Assembly: GCA_007570785.1 (NCBI GenBank)
Contig: ML660201.1
Coordinates: forward strand, 40,314,863 to 40,378,862
Direction: 5' to 3'
Source: Antilocapra americana
Taxonomy: Eukaryota > Chordata > Mammalia > Artiodactyla > Antilocapridae
Length of the DNA stretch: 64,000 bases
This document shows, piece by piece, positions 11,181 through 22,625 of the stretch. Each line of letters starts with the position of its first letter. The stretch's first letter is position 1. A model generated the notes under the pieces. It worked only from the letters and a program-made list of their open reading frames with translations, did no database searches and was not told where the DNA came from. Position numbers and translations under genes: made by a program.

Positions 11181-12114
11181 GACTACATGACAACAACAAA
11201 TACTCATACCCTTTCTCTTTAATTATTCCTGGAGATATTCTCATCTCCCAAATTCTGTGTGTTTCATGTATTAAGATCAGCAGAAGCTGACTTCTTTTGC
11301 CCAATAGTGTAGCTTAAAACTTTAGCCTTGTACATTCTGCATTTTAGGAAGGGTTGGACTTCTTTGTTTATTTTTGAAAGAACATCGTATAAAGAGAGGG
11401 GTCTGTTCCTTTCTGCACCCCTGCTTATTTTAAGGATTGCTTGGATGCTGCTATTATTCAAGTATGTGATAAATCTCAGTTTGTTGGTCTGACTGGGGAA
11501 GACTGTGACCCGTGTGGAGACCAGAGCATGTGGGAGGAGTTTCCTTGAAAAGGGAGCTGGGGATTGAAGATGAGTCTGCGTCTCGTACCTGAGAACGATC
11601 TGTTTATGGGCCTGACTTTGGCTGGGGAGAAAGGAAATGTCAAGCATTACTAGTCTGGAAGTGCAGGAGGCCCAACTGGAGGGAAGGGCAGGAAGGCCGG
11701 ACTGGTAAATCCAGACAGGCCACCGGAGGATTCCAGGAAGGAAGCTCTGTGAGGGTGTTGCCCTTTCCCTTGCCAAGCTTTGTCTCACACAAATGTAGAA
11801 ACATTATCAGGGCGGGTTCATTAGAAGATGAATTCCCTGGAAAAACCGTTAGCAAGCGGCTCCAGACCCTCATTTCTCCCTGGACTTTGTAGGCGGTTGT
11901 GGATGACAAGGGTCTTCTTCCGGGTTGGCCAGGGGCCCGCGCGTGTGAACCTGACGCTTTCCCCTGGGATCCCCCCGCACTTCGTTGGGGGGTCCTGTGG
12001 CCCCCGTGGCATCTGGTGGTAGGAGCGGGTGGTGGCTTACTCTGCAGATGAGCGAGCTCCTGGAGGACAAGGACTCAGGAGGGTGGGGTTGGGGCTCAGA
12101 GTTACCGACTGTTC
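11181..12114. other. Unique non-coding stretch
   Basis: No gene recognised. A 174-codon minus frame overlaps it, but it extends out of SINE-flanking sequence and has no domain I recognise. 11,930-12,010 is locally GC-rich with a few CpGs but far too short for a CpG island. Confidence 0.5.
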
Positions 12115-12590
12115 ATTTCCCAGGCCTGCTGTAACACATTATTACAAAGTTAACAGTTTAAACAACAGGCATTCTTTTACAATCCTAGAAATCTTAAGTC
12201 TAAGGTCAGTCTCACTGAGCCAGGTCAAGGTGTAGGTGGGCCTGGGTGCTTTCTGAAGGTTCTAGGGGAGAACCTGTTTGCCTTTTCCAGCTTCTTCAGG
12301 CTGCCTGCATTCCTTGGCCTGCAGCTCCCTTGCTTCCCTCCACCCTCTGTTCCCATCATCACATCTCCTACTACTGCTTTGACCCTCCGTCTCCCTCTCA
12401 TAGGGCCCCTTTTGATCGTCTGGAAGGTGATTGGGTTCAACCAGCTAATACAGGATCATCTCCCCATCTCAGGATCCTTAACTTAATCCCACCTGCAAAG
12501 TCCTTTTTGCCACATAAAGTAATGTATTCACGGGAATTAGGAGGTGGGTGTCTTTGAGGGGTCATTATTTAGCCTGCCACACCAACACAT
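12115..12590 (+). mobile_element. Ancient mammalian interspersed repeat, family not assigned
   Basis: It begins 'ggcctgctgtaacacattat' and carries 'aagtctaaggtcagtctcac', 'tctgaaggttctaggggaga', 'ttgccttttccagcttcttc', 'taacttaatcccacctgcaa'. This is the order of the widespread mammalian repeat with 'tgctgtaacaaagtaccaca' and 'ctctgaaggctctaggggag'. I recognise the type but will not name the family without a search. Confidence 0.6.
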
Positions 12591-12830
12591 GCCCTGAAAT
12601 GCTTAACTCATTCTGGTGAGTGAGTGATAGCCAGTGATAGATCCTGGCTCTATCACTCACTGTCTTGGTGATGTTGGTGTTACTTAATGTCTCTCTGTGG
12701 AGGCTCCTAATCTAATGTGGGAATAATGATAATAGTTTCCTTCTTCTGAGACTTAATTGAATACACACAAAGTTCTTAAAACAGTGCCTGGCATGTGGTA
12801 GGTGCATTTTGAGTATTATCTATTAATGCT
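12591..12830 (+). mobile_element. MIR SINE
   Basis: The clearest parts are 'gtgttacttaatgtctctctg' and 'aaaacagtgcctggcatgtgg' with 'taggtgcattttgagtatta'. The 5' part includes a local inverted repeat (12,620-12,634 against 12,644-12,660). Confidence 0.75.
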
Positions 12831-13489
12831 GTCACCATCTTATTCTTAGTAAGCACTGGAAGGGTTTGGATAAGTGTTTCATTTTCTTGTTTGCTTGTTC
12901 TGGCTATTGACATTTAATAACAAAAAGTTTTGTCTTTATAATGTATTTATTTCTAATTTAAAAATCTCACTTTGGATTTTATGATAAAAGACTACAAGGC
13001 TAACTCACCTTATTTTGGGGAAATATATTCCATTTCTTTATAGAATAATACCTAAGTAAAGTAGTGCTAAAGGTTAGGAAGAGATTAATTTAGCACCTAA
13101 GTAATACAGTTGTCTACAAGTCAAGTTTTTTGTTTTTCACCCTGCCCTGCCCTTGGTGAGGTTTTGTCCTGATGTTCACACCATGGCTGCTCGCCTCCTG
13201 CCCTCAGGTCTGTGTTCCAGCAGGGGAGGAAGGAGGGCTATCACTGTATCAAGGGAAGCAAGGTCTTTTGGGAATCTTCCCTAGAGTTTTATCTTTGGCC
13301 AGAACTGAGGTATGTGTCTTCCTATAGTTACAGGGAGGTCTGGGAAGGTGATGATGTTTAATTACAACCTAGAACACATTGGGCTCTGTTAGTAAGGACA
13401 AATGATGCATCAGTGTCTGCCATGATTCCCTAGAGAATTCTGGCTGATGCTGGTCCCCAAGGAGTTCTGAGCAGGAATGGCTGTGTACT
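12831..13489. other. Unique AT-rich stretch
   Basis: Nothing recognisable on either strand. Confidence 0.45.
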
Positions 13490-13830
13490 TACTACCATTT
13501 TGTTTGTAACAGAAGAAAACGGTAAAGACCCAAGATATCCGTCAGCAGGACAATGCACAAATAAATGCACAAATGGCTGTTATATCCATATAATCAAGGA
13601 CTCTAGAGTAGTTACAACCTGCATGTATCAATATGAAGCAATCTTAAAAATATAAAATATCAATAGAAAAGTACAAGAGATTAAGTATAATGTGATATGA
13701 TTCCACTTATGTAAAGCTTATGTATAGAAACACTGTTGTTTATAGTTACATAGTAAGGTGAAAATACAAGTGAAGTGATCAGTGTCATGTTCAGAAGGGA
13801 GAAAGTGGAGGAATGGAATGAGGGGGGTGA
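13490..13830 (+). mobile_element. Old LINE-1 (L1M type) 3' region
   Basis: Landmarks: 'taaagacccaagatatccgt' (for 'acctaaatgtccatcaac'), 'gacaatgcacaaataaatgc', 'caatatgaagcaatcttaaa' and 'gtgatatgattccacttatg'. This is the order of the decayed L1M 3' end. No coding potential. Confidence 0.65.
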
Positions 13831-14014
13831 ATGTTATCAGGGAGGGATCCAGGTTTTGTGGGGCCTGCTGCATATATAATTTGAGGGGATCCTTTTTAAG
13901 AAAAAAGGATCCTTTATTGTAAATCTGCCTCTAGCTGGTCATTGCAAGTGTGTATGTGATGTACTGAGAGTAATTGGTAAAGTTAGGTAGGAAGCTCTTT
14001 GTAGATGAGTAATT

Positions 14015-14150
14015 ATAACAGTCATAATCATAATAGCTAATGATTTTTGAACCTTTTCCATGGGCCAGCCACTGTGCTAAAGATTTGATGGGATTTTTTT
14101 TCACCTACTCCTTACAACCAGCTTATGATATAGGTTGTGTTTTGAATTGG
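14015..14150 (-). mobile_element. MIR SINE fragment
   Basis: 'ccatgggccagccactgtgc', 'taaagatttgatgggatttt' and 'ccttacaaccagcttatgat' match the reverse complement of the MIR 3' part. Confidence 0.65.
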
Positions 14151-14324
14151 GCCCTATGTTTTTTTAGTGGTATTTCTCAAAGTAATTGACTTGATGAATA
14201 GGTAAGAATAAGTTAAATGTTTTTGATTAAAAGAGTTTTAATTAAAAAAAACTTTTAAATCCTGTTGCATTTAATATGTTGGCTGAGCTAATGCAAACTC
14301 CAGTTGTAAATAATCAAGAAGTCA

Positions 14325-14685
14325 GTATGCGAGACAGGAAAAGAGACACAGATGTAAAGAACAGTCTTTTGGACTCTGTGGGAGAAGGCAAGGGTGGGAT
14401 GATTTGAGAGAATAGCACTGAAACATGTATATTATCATATGTGAAACAGATTGCCAGTCCAGTTCAATGCATGAGACAGGGTGCTCAGGGCTGGTGCTCT
14501 GGGATGACCGTGAGGGATGGGATGGGGAGGGACAGAGGAGGAGGGTTCAGGATGGGGAACACATGTACACCCATGACTGATTCATGTCGATGTATGGCAA
14601 AAACCACTACAACATTGTAAAGTAATTAGCCTCCAATTAAAAGAAATTAATTAAAAAAATAAATATTAAAAATCAAGTCAGACCT
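14325..14685 (+). mobile_element. Ruminant LINE-1 3' UTR and A-rich tail
   Basis: The segment contains 'agagacacagatgtaaagaa', 'gggtgctcagggctggtgct', 'ggatgggatggggagggaca', 'cacatgtacacccatgactg', 'ttcatgtcgatgtatggcaa' and 'acaacattgtaaagtaatta', ending 'cctccaattaaaagaaatta' and an A-rich tail. This is the 3' UTR of a bovid L1 subfamily that is different from the one at 2.4 kb. A 7-bp 'aagtcag' occurs on both sides and could be a target duplication. The opposite-strand copy of this end is at 34.9 kb. Confidence 0.8.
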
Positions 14686-17600
14686 GATGACTTCCTAGTA
14701 ATAGAATTCAGTGAGGTTCTCACCATCTGGAGGCCCCAGAACAAGGTACTTAAATGGGCACAGGGATCTGTGTCACGTTATCTGCTGAAGATGGGACTCT
14801 GTGTGTGCGCATGGGTGTACACACGTGGACGTGGCTTCCTCTGGATCCCGGAATGACCAGTTCCACAGTCAGGAGAGAGGATGAAGGCAGGCCAGATTTG
14901 AACTGGCCATTCCTGGAAACAATGTGAGTTAAAAGCCAAGTCATGAAAATCGAAATGGCTGGCTGCCGGCTTTCCACTGGAGTTTGGCCAATGGCTTGAG
15001 GAGTGGTCTGTGAGGCCCCTGGGCTACAGGGCTTGGCCTGGGGGCTTGACTGTGGCCACCTCAGTGGATGGCTGAGACCACGAAGGGGCTCATGGCCCCC
15101 TCAGGGCCCTGGCTGTGGGCTTTGCTCCAGGGAGCTCTGCAGCAGCTCAAGTAGGGAAGTGTCTCGAGTCGAGCCAGTGCTGCTCTTGGCTGCAGGGAGA
15201 GAAATGAGAAAAGACAGGGTGGCCGGAAAGAGAAGGAGCCAGGTCACCTACTTGGTCACATTTAACGAGCATTGAGATTTGTAAATATTAAGCAAGTATC
15301 TGTTACCAAGGAACAGCCTTGCCAAGTGATTGAGCCGAGGGCCCCCTCTTGTTTGATCTCACAGGTTGGGGTTTCTCTGTGCACAGAGTGTTTGGCATCT
15401 TTTTCTTTAGTGTGGTTCTATGGGTTGAATAAAGGGGAGGTTGTTTTTCAACTGTTTATGTGCAGGCTGACTGTAAAAATTTAGTACTGAAAAGTGAGCA
15501 GCAGTCTGTGATGAGATCAATTTGGTGTTTGCGTAAATAACTTGAGAACCTTAAAAACAAAGCTGTACATTAAGGGCATCAAAGGTAATTAAGTCTCTCC
15601 TACCTCATTTTGCAAATAAGGAAACAGAAGAGCCTGCTTGCAACATTGCTTACAACTGTATACAAGTTTGTAAGGAGTGTGACTTTTTGCAAAATGAAGA
15701 TTTTTTAGAAGTTCCTGCTGAAGCACCTCCAGGAATTCTAAATTGGAACATGGGGCCCCTGGAGGAGGGAAAATGTAAAACCATTAGAGTTTCCTGGTAA
15801 TTGCAGGGGGAATGCTGGGACCATTTACCCAACCTCCGCCTCCTGCTGGGGTCTCTCGTTGGACTTCAGGGTGTCCCTCTCTGTTGAGCAGGACAAAGGC
15901 ACATGTGGATGTGGACAAAGCCCCCACAAACAGCTCCTCCGAGTTCCTGTGACAGCCTGCTCGGGGAAGGCACCGTGTGGAGTCAATCCTGTTTATGGAG
16001 AGGCTTCTAGACCCCACTCTCCCTTCGTCTTTGTTGCTCAGACAAGCCCTCCACTGAGCTGTCAGGGGAAGAGTTCGTTTTTAGCACCTCCCGCTCACCC
16101 GTGAACTGCTCTTTCTGTTGGTAGCAACCCCTTTCCAATAGGTCAGTACCCTCAGGCCAGTTCTTTTCCAGGCCATGGACTGGGCAGAAGTGACCACAGA
16201 TGGACCGTGCCCCAAAGGGACTCATAACAGGGTACATGGACGTGTAGGTCCATGGGGGAATTGAGAGGAGTGGTCCATCTTGACGGAGGTCCATGGGGAA
16301 GGTCTGTCAGGAAGCCTCCTCAGAAAGGGTGCCACTAGGCTGACTCAGCTCCTCAGAGAGAACCAAGCGTCATAGTCTGGATGGTGTCTTGAGGAAGGGG
16401 TCTCTTTTCCAGGGCTGGAGGCCTGGTGGGGGAGGCTGGAGTGGGGTTCCCAGGAAAACAGGTCCAGGTAGGTGGGGTGAGGACAGGTGTAGTGGTTAGA
16501 GAGTCCACTGAATTGTATTTTTTTTAAATCTTGGGTTGTATTTTATGAGAGATATGGAACCTTTCAGAGATTTGAAATGGGATGCAGGGATGAGGAGGGA
16601 ATGACCCGATTTGAGATTTAACAGCTTCTTGCTGGTTGCAGTATGCAGGGGGAGCTGAGACAGGGAACTGGATTGGGGTGGAAAGGGTCTGAACAAAATA
16701 AATGCAGAAATGAGGGAGATAGAGGGGGTCTCTGAAGACTCCTGACGGGATACAGAGTGGATACAGGGGGAATGATGATGCCCTCCAATCTCTTCTTTAA
16801 CTTGGGAACCCCAGTTTCTAGATCTACTTGATAGGGATAGGGGACAATGATGAGATGAAAGAGCTCTGGTGGGCTTGTACCTAGTGGGTACCAGCCTCTG
16901 TCTTCCTCTTCTCTTCTGCATCGAAACTCGCCCAGCCGGCACCCCATCCCCCAGGGCCTGGCCTTTTGCTAATTCAACTGAGGCATTACCATGCATCACG
17001 TGTGGGACTTAGTGACTGGTGAGGATTAATATGTTACCCAGTCCTGATAACCTATTTACATTTTAAACAGAAGTCCTCAGGGCGTAGACTGAAGGAGTCC
17101 TTAGTGCTGTTACATTAGACCTGGAATTTTCCTCCCAGTTTTACCAGAAAACCTTTAATTGTCCAATTTTAGCTTCAACTTCTGTTTTTTAGATTCCTCT
17201 CTATTGGAGTTTCATGTTGAGACCAGGTTTTTATTTTTTATTTTTTGAAGTTGTGGGGTGGGGTGGGGTCTTGTGCAGCTAAGAAATTTTGCTCTCTTTT
17301 GCCCCCTAGTGGCAGCCTGTTTTGTGCACTAGCCACACTTCCTGGTATATAGATCGTTGTCTTCTGTTATCCTGGATTCAGGGGAATGTAGGAAGTACTT
17401 CATATGTACTAATTATTATAGGTCTAATGAGAAAAAATCGTTTAAAAGATGACCTGTCCAGACGAGTGCTAGTATCTTGTATCTTGAGGCACATAATAAT
17501 GGAAAAATACAAACTCTTTCATATTCAAAAATGTGAAATGAACGGGACTGTAAAAGTTCTATTCCCTTTCTGGCAAATAATTTTAGAGAAATATTCATAT

Positions 17601-17899
17601 TCTCCGCCTAGTGGTCTCTTTTGAAAAACCTGAACATGTTGAGAAATGGACCTGAGTTCTCTGTCCGTTATTATTTTAACACCTGAGTAGAATCAGGAGA
17701 GCGCCCAGCTCCACACCTGATGCAGCGCCACTCCAGAAACATGCCTGTCAGCCTTTTGAGATAAGAGCTTGCTTTCTGACCATGTTCCTGGTCAGTTTGT
17801 TGTCTGGGGCTTTCTGTTTTTACATGGAAATTTTGCCCAAGTTCCACATAGAGTTGTATTATGACCCTCGTTGTATTTTAAAAATAGCATCAGCTAATT
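14686..17899. other. Long unique non-coding stretch
   Basis: No gene, RNA or clear repeat in over 3 kb. A weak MIR-like piece may lie at 15,560-15,630 ('cattttgcaaataaggaaac'). Frames up to 167 codons on the minus strand near 16.5-17.0 kb have no recognisable protein. This is one of the two longest repeat-poor stretches, so a sensible place for conserved intronic elements, although none is demonstrable from one sequence. Confidence 0.5.
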
Positions 17900-18070
17900 A
17901 TAACAACTATGAAAATAAGGCACATTTATGTTGAGTTTAATCATATGTAATATGTCCATGAGCACTGAGTCTTCTGAGGACACACGAGTATTTCCCCTTC
18001 CAGAGGAGGTCACTGAGGCTCAGGCAGGTTAAGCAATTTGTCCAAAGTCACATAGTTACTGGCCTCTGGC
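17900..18070 (-). mobile_element. MIR SINE fragment
   Basis: 'gaggaggtcactgaggctcag', 'gcaggttaagcaatttgtcc' and 'aaagtcacatagttactgg' are the reverse complement of the MIR 5' and core parts. Confidence 0.75.
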
Positions 18071-18689
18071 CAGAGTCTTCTGCCCCCAGGGCTGGTGCTG
18101 ATTAAGCTGTGTGAGAGAGAAAACCCCTGTTCTCAGGAGGCTGCTGGGCAACTTGAATGTAGACTGACGTTTTTCGTGGAAATGTGCAGAAGTGACCATC
18201 CTATTGTAGGTTTTAGCAAGCCCCCTTGAGCAGGTGTTTGTGCCATGCCGACTTAGTGAACGAGCGTCCTCTGGAGCTGGACCCACCACGGAGCACAGGG
18301 GTTGACAGAGGGCCTGGTGTGGAGCTCTTGATGTCCGGGGATCTCTCTTTTCCTCTGTGCCACATACTGAGGCTGGCATCCGAGGGTGTAGCCCACTGCA
18401 TAGGTGTCCTCTCCCCCAAGAACTGGGACTTTGCCAGCTGTCCTGTACCTGGCTGCTCCCCAATCATTTGAGAAGGGTGACATGGAGTTAAAGTCAGTTG
18501 ATCCAGGGAACACAGTTCTTCATCTCCCACCCAGTGGGGCCGGTTCTGTGTCCTTAAGTCGCAGCCATTGTATGTGGCTGTGACAGACAGGAGGGACTCG
18601 ACAGTCGTGTGATGATGTTGCTGTAGCAGGTGTGGGTTGAAAGGATCAGTGACACATGCTGGAGGTCACACGACCATCTTCCCAGCTCT
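18071..18689. other. Unique non-coding stretch
   Basis: Nothing recognisable. Overlapping minus-strand frames of 86-135 codons have no family resemblance. Confidence 0.45.
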
Positions 18690-18820
18690 CTAGTGTGCTG
18701 TACTCCGTGCCACAGGGCCTTTGCACATGCTGCCCTGTTTGCCTGGGATGCTTTTCCTCCTGTTATTCTTCAGATCTCACACAAAGGTTGCTTTTCTCTG
18801 AAAACCTTCTTTAACTCTCA
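18690..18820 (+). mobile_element. LINE-2 3' region fragment
   Basis: 'cacagggcctttgcacatgc', 'gtttgcctgggatgcttttc' and 'cagatctcacacaaaggttg' are the L2 3' landmarks ('cagggcctttgcactggctg', 'cctggaatgctcttcc'). Confidence 0.75.
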
Positions 18821-18930
18821 TACAAATATATACTCAGTCTGGGTAAAATATCTGTTTAACTCATTTATGAGAAAACTAGAAGGATAAGGAAGAGAAAGCT
18901 GGATCTCAGAGGTATCCAAGAAGATACATA

Positions 18931-19040
18931 TGCGTGTGTGTGTGTGTGTGCATGTAAGTATATATATAACATATATATGTACACATACATATACTCTCCT
19001 TTGTGTGTGTATATATGAGTACATATGTATACATATATTC
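18931..19040. repeat. TG/TA microsatellite cluster
   Basis: A (TG)n run at 18,931-18,950 is followed by alternating TA and TG blocks to about 19,040. Likely polymorphic in length. The minus-strand frame through it is an artefact of the repeat. Confidence 0.9.
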
Positions 19041-19454
19041 ATTGAAAATTGTGAAGAAAAGAATGTTTGGATAAGACAGTAAATTTAGATATAAAACTTG
19101 TTAAGGTTCTACAGGAAAATAACACTGGAACCTTTGGAATGATCTTTTAATACTTGGCAGAAATTACTTACAACTTACCAGTCTTTTACAAGTTCACATC
19201 CTAAATTTACAGAGTCTGGGACCTAATCAAAAGCAAATGTAGTAAGTCAGAAATCACCTACCCTGTAGGCAGGTGCTGACTGTAGATGACGTTGAAGAGG
19301 CGTGCTTTATTTCCTAGTTTGGGGCTTTTTTTTTTTTAAGTAGCATTATGCCCTGAGTGGCTAACACAGTGCGTGGGATAAAGTAGAAACAAGTGACCAT
19401 TTGGTAAATGAATGAACACATGGGAAGAAGATGACTTCCTCAGGCAGGCACAGG
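19041..19454. other. Unique non-coding stretch
   Basis: No gene seen. It includes a T run near 19,328. Confidence 0.4.
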
Positions 19455-19668
19455 AAAGTGAAAGTCAAGTTGCTCAGTCGTGTACGATTCTTTGCGACCC
19501 AATGGGCTGTAGCCTACCAGGCTCCTCTGTCCATTGGATTTTCCAGGCAAGGGTACTGGGGTGGGTTGCCATTTCCTTCTCCAGGGGATCTTCCCAACCC
19601 AGGATTGAACCTGGGTCTCCCACATCACATTGCAGGCAGACACTTTACCATCTTAGTTGCCAGGGCCA
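19455..19668 (-). mobile_element. BovA2/Bov-tA SINE
   Basis: Read on the + strand: 'aagttgctcagtcgtgtacg', 'ggctgtagcctaccaggctc', 'gggttgccatttccttctcc', 'caggattgaacctgggtctc', 'acactttaccatcttagttg'. It is a complement of Bov-tA with moderate divergence. Confidence 0.9.
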
Positions 19669-19732
19669 GGGCTGGGTTTTTAATTCAGGACAGAGAACAA
19701 TGTTTGTGAGAAATTGTGCCTCCACCACCCTG

Positions 19733-19821
19733 CTGGAGGAGTTTGGGGTCAGAACCGCCACCCCCCTGGAGGAGTTTGGGGTCAGAACCGCCACCCCGCT
19801 GGAGGAGTTTGGGGTCAGAAC
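19733..19821. repeat. 33-bp minisatellite, about 2.7 copies
   Basis: Copies begin at 19,733, 19,766 and 19,799, with unit 'ctggaggagtttggggtcag' plus 13 more bases. The first two units are 33 bp and nearly identical; the third breaks off after 'gtcagaac'. 33 is a multiple of three, so the frame stays open on both strands (LEEFGVRTATP on +, LTPNSS-type on -). That explains the 166-codon plus frame across it. A degenerate earlier copy may be present just upstream ('gcctccaccaccctg'). Confidence 0.95.
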
Positions 19822-20104
19822 GCACAGTGTGTGCAGACCTGGGGAAGCTAGTAGCAGGGCACTTACCAAATCGGTAATAAAGGACAACAACAGGTCAGGA
19901 ATCCAGTGGTGAGGATGGGGCATTCAGAACCAGGGCAAGCTCAAGGATTAGGACAGAGTAGGGAAGGGAAGGAACTGGTCCTCTGACATCACCGACAACG
20001 TGCGATTGGTTGTGGAGGTTTTCAGTCCCCATGGTCTGTCTCGTGTCTGCCCCTCTCCTGGCCTGTTAGGTGGTCATCTTTTCCTTCTCCCAGAGGCCTG
20101 AGGA

Positions 20105-20215
20105 GCAGTGGAAAAAGATGCACTTGGATTTGCATTTAGGCTCTGCCACTTATGAGCTATGTGGGCCTTAGCAAGGTACCCTCCGTCAGCCTGTTTCCTC
20201 ATTGGAACCTTGGAG
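20105..20215 (+). mobile_element. MIR SINE fragment
   Basis: 'ggatttgcatttaggctctg', 'ccacttatgagctatgtggg', 'ccttagcaaggtaccctccg' and 'cctgtttcctcattgg' give the MIR 5' half in order. Confidence 0.75.
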
Positions 20216-21847
20216 TGTAACCTGGGCAGGTACCCAAGCTTCCCGCACTCCAGACCTCAGGTTTTGCTGTGTCCAAAGGTTCAAAGTCTGTTGGTTCTCC
20301 TCTTCACTGTGTCTCTCAAAGAAGACTCAAAGGGGATCCATTTTATACCCAAGAGCAGCCCTACTTAGGAACTCCTGTCTCTTCTCCTCATTCCCTTCAG
20401 TCCCCTGCTCATCTGGCCTTGCAGGCGCCCTAGGACCTCTCTCCTCCTCCCCTAGACTCCCCTAAGTTCTCTCCCTATGCACTCCAGAAGACTTTCTGCC
20501 CCCACCCCGCCTCAGTATTTCCTCATCTCTCCATATCCTGCTTCTCTTCCCTCTGATTCACTCAGTTTACATATAGAGACTGATGAACTCAGACCATATA
20601 ACAGGGGGTGGGGGCGGGCATGGCAGACAGGAGCAAGTATTCCTTAGCTGTTGGGCAAGAAGCCGAGTAGCCTCAAGTTTTAAATAGCTCTTGCCCTCCA
20701 TTCAGAAAGAAAAGCACCCCAGAGGTGCTCAAGAAGTCCTCTCTTAAGGTCAAAAGGATTCTTTTAAAGTGGTATGTGTCAAGTTTCTGGCAGTTAGTGG
20801 ACCTCCAGTCAATGGCAATTCCTATTATTACAGAGAAGGGAACTCAGTGGGGACTTTCCCACAGCTGTGGGTGATGATGACCTGGCGGTGTCTAAGTGAG
20901 CCCAAAACGCAGAGGCTGAGAGCTCACCCGCAGGGGATGGTGTTCCAGCTGGAGGCTGAGGTCGTGGGGGCACCAGCTGTGGGGAGCAGCCTGGCAGAGA
21001 GCTGTGGTCGAGTCTTGAGGCGGGAGGGTATATTTTTCGAAGGTTCCCGGAGTCTAGAGCAGGCCATCATGAGTCATCTGGGTCTGAGCCAGAATCAACC
21101 TGTCCTCTCTGCTAGCGGGGTCTCCTTTACCTGCAAGCAGACCCTGACCCCCTCCCCCGAGAGGTTCTGGGAGGAGTCATGGGCGGCTTTGAGTCAGGGT
21201 GTCTGTCTGTGAAACTTGGAATCTGATCAGGTCTTAGGATGGAAATTGCTTGGTGCTGTGGACCGCCTGAAGACCCAGGTTCCACAGGGACCATTTTTAG
21301 GTGACATTCATGTGCTCCAGGCAGGAAAAAGTTAAGTGAGAAGTGGAAGGAAATTCTCTTTGACCTTGTTCTTTCTCTCTGTTCTTCTCCTTTTAGGAAA
21401 GGAAGAATTTTTGTCTGCAGTTCAAATTAATTAAAAAGTCAGGAAAGGAAAGAAGACAAAAGGGGAAAAAAGAGCTACATAGGGTATTTGAGACTCTGCC
21501 CGCTCCAATCCAGGGGCAACCCTGAGGTTTTCTCATTGCTGGCCAGCAGAGGGCACTCTTCACCCACATACCGTGCTGACTTTCTTCTCTTGGTGGAGGC
21601 AGGAGTCTTGTTCTCTCCTGGAAAAGTCAGTCCTGGAAGAGATTCATTCACTTCCAGCCCTTTCTAATACAACTCTGCATTCTCAGGGAAGGAACTTTCC
21701 TCTTTTAGAGCTGCAACGTCTGTCCTGTTATTTTAACATCTGTCTACTGTTGTCTGAGTATTCGAAGCCTCTTAAGAGGAAGATGTTTTTTTCCCCAGCT
21801 CTTTAGAGAACAGATTTAGACAGAAAAGGGGCCAGATGGCACAGAGT
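20216..21847. other. Unique stretch with a strong acceptor-like site
   Basis: No gene that I recognise. At about 21,374-21,397 a pyrimidine tract ('ttctctctgttcttctcctt' then 'ttag') looks like a 3' splice site. The following frame stays open for about 40 codons, but no convincing donor follows. Two AP-1-like motifs ('gagtcat') lie at about 21,070 and 21,174. Confidence 0.4.
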
Positions 21848-21942
21848 GGGCGTGTGTTAGTCTCTTCAGTCGTGTCTGGCTCTCTGCGACCCCGTGGACT
21901 GAAGCCAGCCAGGCTCCTCTGTCCATGGGATTCTCCAGGCAC
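21848..21942 (-). mobile_element. Truncated BovA SINE
   Basis: 'gttagtctcttcagtcgtgt', 'gcgaccccgtggactgaagc' and 'atgggattctccaggc', then unrelated sequence. Only the BovA tail half remains; the tRNA-like part is missing. Confidence 0.85.
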
Positions 21943-22240
21943 AAAATGTTGCATTAAGACCAATTAATAAATACTTGGCTCCGGATGAGCGTTCCTTGCC
22001 AGTCTCATGACTTTCACACCACCATGGTCCAGGCCCTTCCTCCCAGTGGTACAAAAATGATAGAGATGGTTACAAAAACCAGAGCATTCACAGGCCACTT
22101 CTGGGAGGGAACAGCTTTGGGTCATGCAGAACATTGTACTTTCCATGGAGATATTTTAATTCCTTCCACTGGATTTTTTTTTTCCCTCATCACACTTTTA
22201 ATCCTATTGATGTGATTAATAATATTAGGTAATCCTTATT

Positions 22241-22470
22241 GCACTCTGAGGCTTCCCTAGTGGCTCAGAGGTTATAGCATCTGCCTGCAATGCAGGAGAC
22301 CTGGGTTCAATCCCTGGGTCAGGAAGACACCCTGGAGAAGGAAATGGCAACCCGCTCCAGTATTTTTGCCTGGAGAATCCCATGGATGGAGGAGCCTGGT
22401 GGGCTACAGTTGACGCGGTTGCAAAGAGTTGGACACGGCTGAGCGACTCCACTTTGTTATGGCACTCTAA
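22241..22470 (+). mobile_element. Bov-tA SINE with target-site duplication
   Basis: The element proper is 22,250-22,461. Head 'ggcttccctagtggctcaga' with B box 'gggttcaatccctgg', tail to 'gttggacacggctgagcgac'. The flanks gcactctga (22,241-22,249) and gcactctaa (22,462-22,470) form a 9-bp duplication with one mismatch. The target was a MIR, whose remainder follows. Confidence 0.92.
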
Positions 22471-22625
22471 CCAGCACTGTTCTAAGAGCTCTTACAAATG
22501 TCCACTTGTTCAACTCTCTTAAAATCCCAAGAGGTGGTGGGACAGCTGGGGCTTCTGAGGTTTTGTGAGGGTCGGTGCTGAGAGTCACTAGGCTGGTGAG
22601 GGAGGATCCACATTTGATCCTGCAG
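22471..22625 (-). mobile_element. MIR SINE interrupted by the adjacent Bov-tA
   Basis: 'cagcactgttctaagagctc' and 'aactctcttaaaatcccaag' are the reverse complement of the MIR 3' part. The sequence continues to 'gaggatccacatttgatcc'. Confidence 0.65.

Noticed and set aside
19412..19912. 166-codon plus frame with repeated LEEFGVRTATP
   Set aside because: It is made of a reverse-oriented SINE followed by a 33-bp minisatellite whose unit length keeps the frame open.
22250..22330. tRNA gene suggested by A-box and B-box-like sequence
   Set aside because: It is the tRNA-derived head of a Bov-tA SINE, continuous with its BovA tail and flanked by a target duplication. The same applies to the other SINE heads.
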